Assembly: GCA_019914945.1 (NCBI GenBank)
Contig: CM034106.1
Coordinates: forward strand, 3,348,001-3,412,000
Direction: 5' to 3'
Length of the DNA stretch: 64,000 bases
DNA from: Typha latifolia
Taxonomy: Eukaryota; Streptophyta; Magnoliopsida; Poales; Typhaceae
The stretch's first letter is position 1. The number at the start of each line of letters is the position of its first letter. A program made the position numbers and the translations under genes. Below the pieces are notes generated by a model. It had not been told where the DNA came from and searched no databases. It worked only from the letters and a program-made list of their open reading frames with translations. This document shows positions 53,731-64,000 of the stretch, piece by piece.

Positions 53731-54185
53731 TGATATATTTACAAAACTTTTGGATTTACAAGATTTCAGTATCTTCGTACTTCGTTAGGGATTTGTGCTT
53801 TGGATTGATTTTTTTTTTGTTTAATTTGCATATTTTTTTTATTACTTTTCATTTCTTTTTAGGTCTTCTTTACTCTGAACTTTTCTTTGGTTTTAGTTTC
53901 AGATTTGTCAAGAGTTTTTGTCATAAAAAAAAATTTGATGCACTCCTAAATTCAATAATATACTCTTGTCATATAAATATGATTTTTTCTCTTGATTATG
54001 AGTTATGATAGTCAATTTTCTCATGCCTAGAGCAATTTTCTAGGAATGATGTTTGGTATTTAGTTCCTAGACCTAAACAAGATGGCTTTGGTATGTACTG
54101 AGTCAAACTGGACTCTAAACAAGATGGCTTTCACACAAACTCATTGTAGCCCTTTTCATTGATCTTTTATGAACACATTTGTGAT
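53731..54185. other. Cop-S 3' region and inversion junction
   Basis: Plus-strand 3' non-coding sequence to about 54020, then a displaced RT start (EQFSRNDVWYLVPRPK, 54028-54080), then at about 54090 a return to minus-strand 3' sequence with the AGTCAAACTGGACTCTAAAC word that also lies just before 52394. Confidence 0.75.
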
Positions 54186-55175
54186 GCATAGCAATAACCC
54201 AAAAATCGTCTAATAATGCTTCCTTCACATTTTTAGGTTCAAAAGAAGATGTATAACAAGTAAATGATACATCACTTTGGATTTATCATCTTGTTTTAAT
54301 TGGTTCATTCACGTCTTCGATCACTTGTGACAGTGGATGATTTGATTTCACTCTGGCAGATGGTTCCGGTACGTTGTAATCATTTTTGTTCATTTCAACT
54401 TTGTCCTCGTCCTGATTCTCAATTTCCAGATCAAGCTCCTTTCCTATTTCTTCGTCATATGTATCTGCAGAAACAAAAATAGGAGTAGCTTCAGTTAAAT
54501 CAGTCGTGGATTCATCTATCATAACATTAGCAAATTCCATAACAGTAGAAGTGTCAAGATTAAATAATCGGTATGTTCTACTATTATTCGAATACCCCAT
54601 GAAGATGCCTTCGCTACTTCTAGTGTCAAATTTAGTCAAATATTCTCGATCACGCAAGATATATCATTTACTACCAAAAACTTAAAAATATTTAACACTT
54701 GGTTTCTTACCTTTCCAGATTTCATAAGCAGTCATTTTTTTACCTAGTCTTAGATAAACACAATTTATAACATGTACCGATATATTGACCGCCTCCGCCC
54801 AAAACCTTTGAGTAACCTATTTAGCGTGAAGCATAACCCTAGCCATTTCCTACACAACTCGGTTCTTTCTTCCAACAATCCCGTTCTGTTGTGGAGTTTA
54901 TGTTGAATACCAAGATAATCGCAAAATATAGAAAAAATTTCATTTTCAAATTCTCTACCATGATTAGAACGAACCCTAACTAGGGTTCTAGATTTTTCAT
55001 TCTGCAATTTTAAGCATAGTGATTTAAAAACTTCAAAGGTTTCAGACTTCTCACGTAGAAAGGCCACCCAGGTATATCTAGAGTAATCATCGACCATTAA
55101 GAATATATAGCGTTTACCTCCAAGACTTTCTATTTTTGTTGGACCTATCAAATCCATGTGAACTAATTGAAGCAA
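54186..55175 (-). pseudogene. Cop-S integrase
   Basis: Core: LVHMDLIGPTKIESLGGKRY (first Asp), FLMVDDYSRYTWVAFL, then VRSNHGREFENE, where the second catalytic Asp is replaced by Asn. A frameshift follows before the catalytic Glu (AEAVNI-type segment visible near 54780 in another frame). C-terminal part DREYLTKFDTRSSEGIFMGY, then an acidic linker to the RT start near 54186. Confidence 0.9.
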
Positions 55176-55220
55176 ATGGTCGGTGGAAGCTGCATTTACC
55201 TTCTTGTGTGAGATCCGAAT

Positions 55221-55926
55221 TTATTTTCCAATTTGACACGAACCGCACACTATTTTTGACATTTCTTTCATCTTAGGTATTTCTCTTACGACTTCTTGTT
55301 TGGACAGAGTAAATAATTTCTTGTGATTCACATGTCCAAGACGTTGATGCCAAAGATCTGGAATGTCGAAAGAGGCATTGTTACATTTTAGTTTATGTGA
55401 CGTTCCAACAACATAACAATTATCAGATGTTCTAGATCCATAACATATAACATTACCACCATGATCTAGAATAGTGCAATCATTTTTGGAAAATTTTACC
55501 TCATAATCTTCATCACAAAATTGACTGATACTCAGAAGATTTGATTTCAAGCTCTTAACATAAAGAACATTTTCAAGAATAGGAACCCCCGGAGAACTTA
55601 CCTTTCCTTTAACTATTACTTTGGATGAATTACCATCTCCAAATGTCACAACTCCCCCTTCATGTTTTTCAAGATTAGAAAATAACGACTTGTCACGCGA
55701 CATGTTTTGAACAGCCACTGTCTAAATACCACAAATCAAAATTTAAAGCTTTCAAGGTTGTATGCATAACATAACATTTCAAATCACTTTTCTTGACACA
55801 TATGGCCTTTGTTTTCATCCCATAAATGAAAGCAGTTCTAGGTTTTTGCAAAAATTTGCAATGAGGTCGAATATGCCCTAGAATGCCGCAATGATAGCAT
55901 GTCGGAACAAACCCTTTTCTACTCAC
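55221..55926 (-). pseudogene. Cop-S protease and pre-integrase zinc domain
   Basis: Zinc knuckle CYHCGILGHIRPHC and protease WYLDSGCSKH at 55693-55926, then a frameshift, then GGVVTFGDGNSSKV, LLSISQFCDEDYEVKF, LWHQRLGHVNHKKL and SKIVCGSCQIGK (the HHCC zinc finger preceding integrase). Confidence 0.9.
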
Positions 55927-57080
55927 CTTTTGTCAAGGAGTGTGACTAAAGTTTACTTTTGGTGCCGTTGATGATTCACCTTCAGTTTAGAAGCATTCAT
56001 CCAGGATTGCTTTGTAAATGCGGTTAATGACTTCAGATATTCTTCCTTTTGTATACCTGCAGAAACGAAGACAGTTTTATTATTATTTGAATTACTAGTG
56101 TATCCAATACCATACCTGTCTTTTCCAGAGATCTAAGCCTTTAGAATCTCGTTAAGTTTGTTCTTCCCTTTTAGAAATGTCACTTCCTTATTCAGTCGCT
56201 CTAGTTTAGTTTTATCAGCCTTCATTTTATTTTTTGCATTGTCAAGTTTTTCAGAAAGGTCTTTGACACGTTCAAGTTCCAATTTGTACTTCTCCTCAAA
56301 TTTAATTCTTTCTAGTTCAATTACATTGAGTCGTTAAAGTAGTCTAAGATTGCTTTTCTTGAGTTTAAATGACTCTAGGTACAGGTCATTATATGCCTTT
56401 TGAATTTCAGATTCATCTTCCTCAGCTGGTAACATATCTTGATCATCTGTACTATTAGTATCAACAACAGAATCGATATTAAGTAGAGAAGAGGCAAAAG
56501 CAACAAAGTTTTCTTCGTCTTTTTCAGAATCATCATCACATTCATCTGAGTCATCCCAAGTAACTTTCATAGCTTTACCCTTCTTCTTAAGGCAATTAGG
56601 GCATTCTTGTGCTATGTGTCCAAAACCAGAACATTCAAAACATCGAACTTTATTCTCAGAATTCTTATTTTTATGTTTGACAATGTTATTTCAAAACTAG
56701 TAGTCAACCTCTGAAGTTTAGAAAGTTTTACAGCCATAGTTTCTTCGTGAGTAGTTTCTAAGATCGTCCAAGCTTTTTTGCTATCTCACAAATAGAAATT
56801 CTTCTAAATTCTTCCGAGGAAACACAACTAAAAATTACATTTATTGCCTTGTTATTCCATCCAACTTTTTCATAGTCTGACCTATCCCATGACTCTATCG
56901 GTTTATTAGCAAGTTTATCATCCACCATGTACATTGGTGGACTCCAACCGTTCACAACGGCAAACCATACTCGTTCATCTATAGACTTCAAGTAAGCTCT
57001 CATCCTAGCTTTCCAATATCCATAATTTGATCCATCTAGGATATGAGGTCTAATAGATGATGGTCCATCTCTATGAAAAT
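55927..57080 (-). pseudogene. Cop-S gag
   Basis: Start MDFHRDGPSSIRPHILDGSN near 57080; the frame to 56758 covers YGYWKARMRAYLKSIDERVW and SVSSEEFRRISICEI-type gag homology and frameshifts at KKLGRS. A deletion near 56690 removes the second half of the homology domain. The rest holds a knuckle CFECSGFGHIAQECP-like segment (56600-56650), an acidic stretch (DESDECDDDSEKDEE-like) and a coiled coil (56140-56380). Confidence 0.85.
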
Positions 57081-57133
57081 CCATGCCTATCTGATCTCTC
57101 TCAAAGAGTGAGCGAACCTGCTCTGATACCAAT

Positions 57134-58164
57134 TGAAAAACCCCTAGACACAAGTATGTATCTAAATACTAGGCAATGATATCACTCGTTCGCTTAAGTA
57201 AAAGTCCGTAGAAATATTAAGAACGAAAGCAGAGATTAATGCCAAGATTTTATCGTTGAAAAACCTAAACGGGAAAAAACCACAGATCTAAACTCGGATC
57301 AAAACCAATCACTATAATAGTAGCAGTTACAAGACTGACTCACAAAACAACCCGTCGATCCAAATGACTTTGTTCCTCTCAGTCTTGCTCGCTAGAACCC
57401 ACGATTCACTACTTCTCGTGATTGAAGTCCAACCTCAATAACCCTCGAGATTGATCTTTCGTCTAGATAGCTCTTAAGATGAAAGATTAACTTTTTTAAT
57501 GATGATTGGAACCATGTTAGTTGAAGAACCGATATAGCCTCAAGAAGTCTCTTTCAATAATGCTTCTTCAACCACCCTAGAGATAGGGCATCACAATCCT
57601 TATATATGATCTTCAAGATAGAGCCAAATCCAAGTCTTATCCGTACTCACGAAAGTTCAATTTTATCAAACTTCGTTGGTGCGTTCGAACGCGGCCTAGG
57701 TGCGTTCGAACGGCATGACTTGATCTCAGGTGCGTTCGAACGAGCCCGAGTGTGTTCGAACGCGACAAGTTGAATTCTTTAGGTTGCGTTCGAATGCGTT
57801 TGTGAACGCAGCTCTCGGTCTGTGTGAACGCAGTACCCGTGTTCGAACGCGTTTGTGAACGCAGCTCTTGGTCTGTGTGCACGCAAGTACCCGCGTTCAA
57901 ATGCGTTTGTGAACACAGCTCTCAGTCTGTGTGAATGCAAGTACCCGCGTTCGAACGTGTTTGTGAATGTAGCTCTCGGTCTGTGTGAACGCAGTACCCG
58001 CGTTCGAACGCGTTTGTGAACGCGGTGTGAACTCAACAACTTTTCTCCAATAATATTGCAATTCTTCAAACCAGAGATATTCTAGACTTGTATAAAGCTC
58101 ATATACATGTAAAAATACACTTAGAATATTTTCTACACAATTGCCAATAATTAAAAACCTAACA
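57134..58164 (-). repeat. Cop-S 5' LTR (1031 bp) with motif array
   Basis: TGAAAAACCCC...CCTAACA. Array 57680-58030 with about five 54-bp units, TATATAAGG TATA on the minus strand near 57603. The PBS TGGTATCAGAGCAGG lies just outside (57117-57131). Confidence 0.94.
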
Positions 58165-58907
58165 AAATATTCTCTAGTAGTTAAACAATTATGAAACTAC
58201 GTGGATTCGATTTGTAACTTCCATATCTACAACTTTCATATTTACATCTTTCACAGATTCAAAATAAAGCTGGGATGAAAAGATGGAATAATTTGGGTGA
58301 TGATGGTGGTGATGGGTGGAGTGGATGTTAGGGCTATGGATGGGTATAGAGATGAAGGTGGATGGTGGATGTGATTAAGGGATATAGCTGAAGGAAACAA
58401 AGTGGTCGACATCCCAAAGAAGAGGGGTGACTCGACAGTCGACGTAGACCAGAAGTTAGGAGAAACCTTGCCAACATTAGAGGTGAAAGGATGGTGAAGA
58501 GGGAGGAGGGAGATTAGGGTAGATAAATGATAGAGAGGTAAGAAATCAATAATCCAATAGCATAATAAAGTTGGTTTCCATCCACATATTTATAGAGGCT
58601 AGCCAACAGGTCCTAAAATAATATGTAATGCTAATTTTATAAGATTCCTGTCGATCACATTCGAACATATAAAATACGTTCTCTGTATGTGTGAACGCGA
58701 TGCAAGCGTTCGAACGCGTGCCTTCGAACTCACTCGACCGCGTTCGAACGCACAATACGCGTTCTCTGTATTTGCAAACCTAATGAAGGCGTTCGCAAGG
58801 GCGTTCAAACGGTACCCCACCTACGTTCGAATGCAACTTATAGAAATTTTATTTTAATGAAAATAAATAACTAATGCAATAAGAAAAGATCCTAACTAAA
58901 TGTATTA
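58165..58907 (-). repeat. Chr-B 5' LTR, right part
   Basis: Continues from AAATA through the core, TATA (minus, near 58590), the array (58650-58850) to TGTATTA (a decayed TGTATCA). Followed by TSD GTGGT. Confidence 0.9.
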
Positions 58908-59263
58908 GTGGTTAAGGGATATAGACGAAGGGAAAGAAGTGGTCAAGATCCCAAAGAAGAGGGAGGAATTAATAGTCAAGGGAGATTAGAAGTTAGGAGA
59001 GACCTTGCCAATGGTAGAGGTGGAAGGATGATAAAGAGGAAGGAGGGACATTAGGGTAGAGAGAATAGAGAGAAGATAGGAGGCAAAAATTTAATAATCT
59101 AATAGCATAATAAATTTGGCTGCCATCCACATATTTATAGATGTTAGCCAACAAGTCCTAATAATAATAAGTAACCCTAATTCTAGAGGATAACCGTCAA
59201 TCGCGTTCAAACGCGCCCGATCGTGTTCGATCACACAAAAGGCGTTCTCTGTATGTGCAAATG
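58908..59263 (-). repeat. Outer Chr-B 3' LTR, middle piece
   Basis: Continues the sequence interrupted at 17339: GTGGTTAAGGGATATAGACG, leader, TATA (minus, near 59142), start of the array. Ends GCAAATG at the Chr-A solo LTR. Confidence 0.88.
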
Positions 59264-60300
59264 TGTTACGATCATGCCTCTGGCTATGGAGCTCTGATAC
59301 CAGCTTGTTACGATCACGCCTCTGGCTATGGACCTCTGATACCAGCTTGATATGATCTCGCCTTTTTGGTGAAGGGTCGATCTCTTCCAATTCTTGATCT
59401 AGACTAGATCTGGCACGGAACTTTGAAATAAGATCTCAAAATATTCCACCGTCGGATCGATGTGAAACTTTGATATGTTGTAGTCCCAGAAAAGAGCTTT
59501 CCAACAAATCTAGTTTCAGGCGAATCGGATGTAGATATCTCGAGATATTATCCGATTTGTGGACAAAGGTCAGATGGTATGTTTTGGATCCGTGGATGGA
59601 GGCACGTGATCCTAGGTAGTGGTGGTTGAAGGTGGACCGGCGTTAATGTGGTAGCACCAGTGAAAAGTGATGGTGGAAGGGTTGTGGTTGATGGAAGGAT
59701 TAGGGCAAGTGATGGACAGATTGGACGAAGGGGGAGAAGAGGGCCACCCGTAAGGGACTAGGGTGATTAGACGGACGAGGGAGGTTAGAAGCGGCGTCGC
59801 CGAGGATTGAGAGAACGGGAGCGAAGAAGACGAAGGAGGCAAGGCAAAACTCAATCTCAATAATCAATCCTCAATTTGGTTGCCTACCACATCCTTTTAC
59901 AGGCTAACCAACAACTCAAATTAACCCTAAAAACACAATTTTCGTCGACCGCATTCTAAGTCGCCTGACCGCGTTCGAACGCACCGAATTAGCTCTTCTG
60001 GATTTGCGAACACGATGCAGGCATTCGAACGCGCGATCGAACGAGCCTGTCAGTATTTGCGAACGCAATGCAGGCGTTCACAGTGCGTTCAAACGCACCG
60101 TGTTTGAACGCGCAGTACACTATCTTCACCCACGTTCACAACCCTGTTCACAAACCGCGTTCGAACTCACTCCACCCGCGTTCGAACGCGACTTACAGAA
60201 CACTTATTTTAATGAAAATTAAACACTAAAACATGAAACAAAAGCACTCCTAAAGTGAATCCATGCTCGAGACGACGTCGGTGAAGTCTGAATCGTATCA
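59264..60300 (-). mobile_element. Solo Chr-A LTR (1037 bp), decayed TSD
   Basis: TGTTACGATCATGCC...GAATCGTATCA, array 59945-60195. The left flank AAATG and right flank GAACG differ only by two CpG-decay changes, and the intact Chr-B array reads GCGAACGCG here, so the TSD was GAACG. The U5 end has three LTR-end words and two PBS-like sites (59290, 59335). Confidence 0.88.
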
Positions 60301-60513
60301 GAACGCGATGCAGGCATTCGAACGCGGTGTTTAAACGCACCCGACCGCGTTCGAACGCACTTTTCGCCTCCTTTTTATTTGCGAACCTATTGCAGGCATT
60401 TGCAAGGGCTCTCCATGCGACCCTTTCTGCATTCAAACTCGACCTATAGGAATTTTATTTTAATTAAAATAAATAACTAATCTAATAAGAAAAGATCATA
60501 AGTAAATGTATGA
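60301..60513 (-). repeat. Outer Chr-B 3' LTR, right piece
   Basis: Rest of the array (60301-60440), the AATAAGAAAAGATC block and terminal TGTATGA (decayed TGTATCA), next to a polypurine tract. Confidence 0.88.
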
Positions 60514-60545
60514 GTCCACCACGCTTCCCCCACCTTTCCCTCAGG
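60514..60545 (-). other. Outer Chr-B polypurine-tract region
   Basis: Minus strand contains GAGGGAAAGGTGGGGGAAGC directly before the LTR. Confidence 0.85.
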
Positions 60546-60805
60546 GTAAAAAGTCAGAGAAACACTCCAAAATGTCAGTCTCCAACTCCCATGTCGCCTC
60601 ATCGGATGGCTTGCGAAGCCACTCGACTAGAATCTCCATCTCTAATCTGGTACCATGTCGTCGTCAGCGCCTAGCAACTATACGAATTGGCTCTGCAATC
60701 TCTGTCTCCTCAATAGCTCCAGTAGAGCTGATCCAACAACCTCATGATCACTAATCTGCTTCCTCAGCAATGAAACATGGAAGACAGGATGCACTCTCTA
60801 CCCCT
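60546..60805 (-). pseudogene. Outer Chr-B integrase C-terminus
   Basis: Chromodomain remnant (ILVEWLRKPSDEATWELE) preceded by a frameshifted linker and VHPVFHVSLLRKQISDHE. At about 60805 it joins RNase H-integrase spacer sequence; the integrase zinc finger and DDE core are deleted. Confidence 0.85.
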
Positions 60806-61474
60806 TCGCCACAATCCATCATTTAGGGGCACTCGAATGCATCCGTGGTCCAGCAGCAAACTGCCTCGATTCTCCAACTCTAGATGGCACTACGGATCAT
60901 CCAACGCCTCCTACAATAATCGCAAAACATTTGGGTCAGATGTAGATGCATACCTCAATTCGTCAAAGAAGGGAAATATGGGAGAAGAATATGCTGCGAG
61001 CTCGGCGGTATTGGGTTGGCGCGATAGTGAATCCACCACTGTATTTTTCGTTCCCTTCTTGTATTGTATTTCATAATCATATCCCAACAATTTTGTGACC
61101 CATGTCTGCTGTGCCGGAGTGTGTATATGCTGTCCCATAAAGTATGGAAGGCTCATTTGATCGGTTCGGATAATGAATTCCCGACCAATCAAATTAGGCC
61201 TCCACTTGGTCACCGCATACAGAATTGCCAACATCTCTTTCTCATAAGTAAATAATTGCTGAGATATTTGTGATAAAGCCATGCTAAGATAGGCAATGGG
61301 ACGTCCTCTTTGGATTAGTACAGCTCCTATGCCAACTCCTGACGCATCACATTCCATAATGAACTCTTTGGTGAAGTCCAGTAGCGCTAAAATAGGAGTC
61401 GTTGTCATTGCTGTTTTCAGTTTTTCAAAGGTTGTAGTGGCATCTTCCATCAATCTAAAAAAGTTCTTGTTCAA
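60806..61474 (-). pseudogene. Outer Chr-B RNase H
   Basis: 187-codon frame: DFTKEFIMECDASGVGIGAV (first catalytic Asp), RPIAYLSMALSQISQQLFTY, TYEKEMLAILYAVTKW, FIIRTDQMSLPYFMGQ (TDQ motif), WVTKLLGYDYEIQYKKG, VDSLSRQPN. Intact over its whole domain. The integrase zinc region does not follow as it should. Confidence 0.92.
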
Positions 61475-62330
61475 TAAAGAAGTGAGAGGAGTAGTGATCT
61501 AGCCAAACCCGGCGATAAAATGTCTATAATATCCGGTCAGCCCCAGAAATCCTCTCAATCCGGTGGTGGTAGTAGGAATAGGCCAAGCGATCATACATGC
61601 AACCTTTTGAGAATCCACCAATACACCTTCCCCTGAGATGATGTGGCCTAAATACTCAACTTGTGGTACTCCCCATAGGCACTTGGACTTCTTGAACTTC
61701 AATTGGTTTTGTTTCAACAAATTCAGCACATCTTCCAAATGCCTCCAATGCTTCAATTCAGTCCTGCTATACACCAAAATATCATCAAAGATTACCAAGA
61801 CATACCTTCGCAATAGAGGCTGAAATATATCAATCATGAGGCCTTGAAAGGTAGCTGGAGCATTGGTGAGACCAAAAGGCATTACTTGAAACTTGTAATG
61901 CCCATCCGAAGTCTGAAATGCAGTTTTGTAGACATCCGTCTGGTGAACTCTAATTTGATGATACCCGGCCCTCAAGTCAAGTTTGTTGAATATAGACACC
62001 CCTGCAAACTCATCCAGCAGCTCCTCTATCACCGGGATGGGATACCGGTCATTGACGGTAATAGCGTTTACTACCCGATAGTCGACACAAAAACGCCATG
62101 TTCCGTCCTTTTTTTGCACTAATAGCATGGGGGATGAGTATGAGCTATGACTTTATTGAATGAGGCCTTGCTCCAACATCTCGACTACCATCTTGGAAAT
62201 AACTTCTTTTTGTACATGTGGATACCAATATGGCCTCACATTTGCCGGTGCAGCCCCGAGTACAATATCTATGTAATGGTCTGCCGTTCGCCTCGGAGGC
62301 AACTCCTATGTCTCCTCAAATAGTCCAGAA
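61475..62330 (-). pseudogene. Outer Chr-B RT
   Basis: 209-codon frame from MLLVQKKDGTWRFCVDYRVV through [64 protein letters not shown] (catalytic DD), YLGHIISGEGVL and LRGFLGLTGYYRHFIAGFG, closed by a TAG (61499-61501) just before RNase H. N-terminal residues upstream of 62128 are frameshifted. Confidence 0.93.
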
Positions 62331-62556
62331 AAGTTATCTAATAAATTAGACAATTCATTTGAAGTACCTAAACTCATTTGAGGCTCATCTCCTACTGGTC
62401 CTAACTAAAGAAGATGAGCCAAATCATACGCACAAAGCAGCCCCACCATCGGCTGCATCACAAAAATCGGAGGAGAATGAACTCCATCAAGTCACAGATC
62501 TTTGTTTCCTTGCTTAAATTGCATACACATGCTCCAAAAATCAAAGGTGACATGTA

Positions 62557-62990
62557 CTAAGCTTTGTAACCATTGAGTGCCAATGACATGTCTGCTCCTC
62601 GCAGCACCAACGAATACAAGTCCACAATGATATTATGTCCTTGCACCCGTATACTCACCAGACAACACAAGCTCTCCGCCTTAAGCTTCATGCCGTCTCC
62701 AATAGCAACGTCAAACCCTGTGGTCGGTTCCGCATCCAAGCCTAATCTCCTCACTAACTTCTCGTCGAGAAAGTTGTGTGTAATTCCCAAATCGATGAGG
62801 ATGTGCACACAATGCTTTCTAACGAGTCCGTCTACTCGTAATGTCCTTGGCGTAGAAGTACCCGAATATGCATGCATCGATATTTCAGCTTGGATATCTT
62901 CCTCTGCGCCCTCCTCAATGGCCTCCTCATGGACCTCCTCTAGACACTCCATCATCAACAACCTCATCATCCTCCTCGAGACAGTCGATT
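62557..62990 (-). pseudogene. Outer Chr-B protease
   Basis: EVHEEAIEEGAEEDIQAEIS, MHAYSGTSTPRTLRVDGLV, HILIDLGITHNFLDE (active site changed from D-S-G to D-L-G), RRLGLDAEPTTGFDVAIGDG, VQGHNIIVDLYSLVLRGAD. The active-site change suggests an inactive enzyme. Confidence 0.9.
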
Positions 62991-64000
62991 AGCATCACAT
63001 TCTCGATCAGTTTCGAACACCGATGACCGAGGGTGAAACGTTCATTGCATCGAAAGAAAAGGCCCTTCACTCTTCGCTCCTCCACCTAGGCAGGTGTGAG
63101 AGTTTGAACAGGGGGTCGTGTGCCTCCTCTAACATCGGAAGAAGGTCTCAAAGGTGGTCGTGGTCTAGTACTCACAGTCGTTGTTTTTGAACCCACAAAA
63201 TTTCCAGCCGACGTTCTAGGTGCAAACTGCCCATCTCGAATGCCCCAATTGGTTTTCGTTGCCATCTTTAGAGCCTTATACTTTTGCTCCATCCTCACGG
63301 CCTTCTCAAAGGTCTCCTCAAGAGTGGTTGGACAAAGAGCACGAACATTCGCTTGTATATCCTCTCGCAACCCTGAACGATAAATGTGCTCATCAATGTC
63401 GATTCGGGCCAACGTGGCTCACAACAACTACTAACTCTTTCAAATTCTACTTGGCACTCAAATATGGTCATCCTCTGAACCATCTTGCTTAATGTGACAG
63501 CAAATTCTTCATATGCCAGTATCCCAAAGGTGACGCTCCTTCAGATAGGGAAGGACTCCGAGTCTGTGTGTGATCCTCCTACAAAAGTTAGCCCAACCAA
63601 TAAATCCTCCACTACGAATAACCGATCTATACCAATACAATGCCATTATTTGGAGGTGAAAGCTTGGCATTTAGACCTTTGCGTCCTCCGTTGTCCCTTG
63701 ACAATCAAAGTATTGTTCAACTTGAAACACCCAATCCGTTGGATCACCATCTTGGACTTTAGGGAAGTCGAAGCATGCGGTTCTCCCCGAAATAGCATTG
63801 TCAGGTTCGCGAAAGATCCTTGGTTCAAATTTGAACCTTTGTGTATGTTGATCTCCTTCTCTAAATCCTCGAGCACATCCATCACCATCTTCGAAAGGAA
63901 CAATTTCATCCTCAAAGTGTCAATCCTTCTCATTGACGAAGCGCACCAGTGCCGCATGCCTCTCGGGTTCCACCACTGTCGGTCTTGGGTTCTGTAACGG
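62991..64000 (-). pseudogene. Outer Chr-B gag, running off the window
   Basis: Zinc-knuckle area near 63030-63080, then FEKAVRMEQKYKALKMATKT, SGLREDIQANVRALCPTTLE, VSSCCEPRWPESTLM, MVQRMTIFECQVEFE, a 30-40 bp insert near 63530-63560 (ACGCTCCTTCAGATAGGG), and DWVFQVEQYFDCQ-type homology near 63700. Frameshifted throughout. The 5' LTR lies beyond 64000. Confidence 0.88.

Larger units (their letters stand above)
51324..58164 (-). mobile_element. Cop-S element (6841 bp) with an inverted RT segment, TSD AAATA
   Basis: LTRs 51324-52190 (truncated) and 57134-58164; TSD AAATA at 51319-51323 and 58165-58169. Element order: 5' LTR, PBS, gag, protease, integrase on minus, then RT-RNase H-3' region on PLUS (about 52391-54090), then 3' region and 3' LTR on minus. 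So a 1.7-kb block is inverted. The 3' LTR lacks its U3 start and the polypurine tract is deleted. Confidence 0.92.
17340..58907 (-). mobile_element. Chr-B element expanded to 41.6 kb by nested insertions, TSD GTGGT
   Basis: Both outer ends are Chr-B LTRs in the same orientation, flanked by GTGGT (17335-17339 and 58908-58912). Joining the flanks restores an ordinary Chr-B LTR sequence. Element order from right to left: 5' LTR (51219-58907, split by a copia), PBS, gag, protease, RT to 48396; then RT from 25822, RNase H, integrase with chromodomain, polypurine tract, 3' LTR (17340-18142). The RT is split by a palindromic Chr-B insert at 25823-48395. The two LTRs have clearly diverged, so the copy is old. 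Confidence 0.85.

Noticed and set aside
57680..58030. Regular direct repeats with palindromic cores that look like a CRISPR array
   Set aside because: They lie inside a copia LTR, the spacers are themselves repeated, and the context is eukaryotic; this is an LTR enhancer-like array.

Overview
The window is a block of nested, decayed LTR retrotransposons from a plant (angiosperm-type) nuclear genome, probably heterochromatin. The evidence is Ty1/copia and chromodomain Ty3/gypsy proteins, primer sites matching plant initiator tRNA-Met, 5-bp target-site duplications (TSDs), and two fragments of plant housekeeping genes. I see no intact host gene, tRNA, rRNA or bacterial-style operon. The species is not identifiable from sequence alone.

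Working names (mine). Chr-A: chromovirus, LTR starting TGATACGATTCGGAC. Chr-A2: sister family with a different U3. Chr-B: related chromovirus, LTR starting TGATACATTTAGTT. Cop-S: SIRE-like copia, LTR TGTTAGG...TTTTTCA. L-D: unassigned LTR-like sequence.

Layout. 1-6418: a minus-strand Cop-S remnant containing a non-autonomous Chr-A element, ending in a Chr-B LTR. 6419-7852: antisense captured fragments of a YKT6-like R-SNARE gene and an EMSY-like (ENT domain) gene, then a GGGTTAACATGACCC repeat. 7853-15733: recombinant LTR pieces, two L-D copies plus an inverted L-D arm, and a solo Cop-S LTR. 15734-17266: 5' part of a gypsy element. 17267-63997: one nest. The outer minus-strand Chr-B copy runs off the right edge. 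Its 3' LTR was hit by a second Chr-B whose ends are 17340 and 58907 (TSD GTGGT). That element contains a 2.8-kb solo LTR, a gag-only Chr-A, a palindromic Chr-B insert (25823-48395) and a second Cop-S (51324-58164). The palindromic insert in turn holds a solo Chr-A LTR, an 11.8-kb Cop-S that itself holds Chr-A2 insertions, and a chimeric Chr-A.

Eleven insertions have TSDs that I could read directly, so the order of events can be reconstructed to about five levels. No element looks autonomous: integrase is deleted in several lineages, RT is deleted or inverted in the copia copies, and stops and frameshifts are common. Points of interest are (i) a GCGTTCGAACGC palindrome array upstream of the TATA box in both copia and gypsy LTRs, (ii) replacement of that array by other cassettes in sister LTRs, (iii) multiplied primer binding sites that have become part of LTRs, (iv) a two-copy non-autonomous family carrying an unrecognised reading frame, and (v) antisense host-gene capture.
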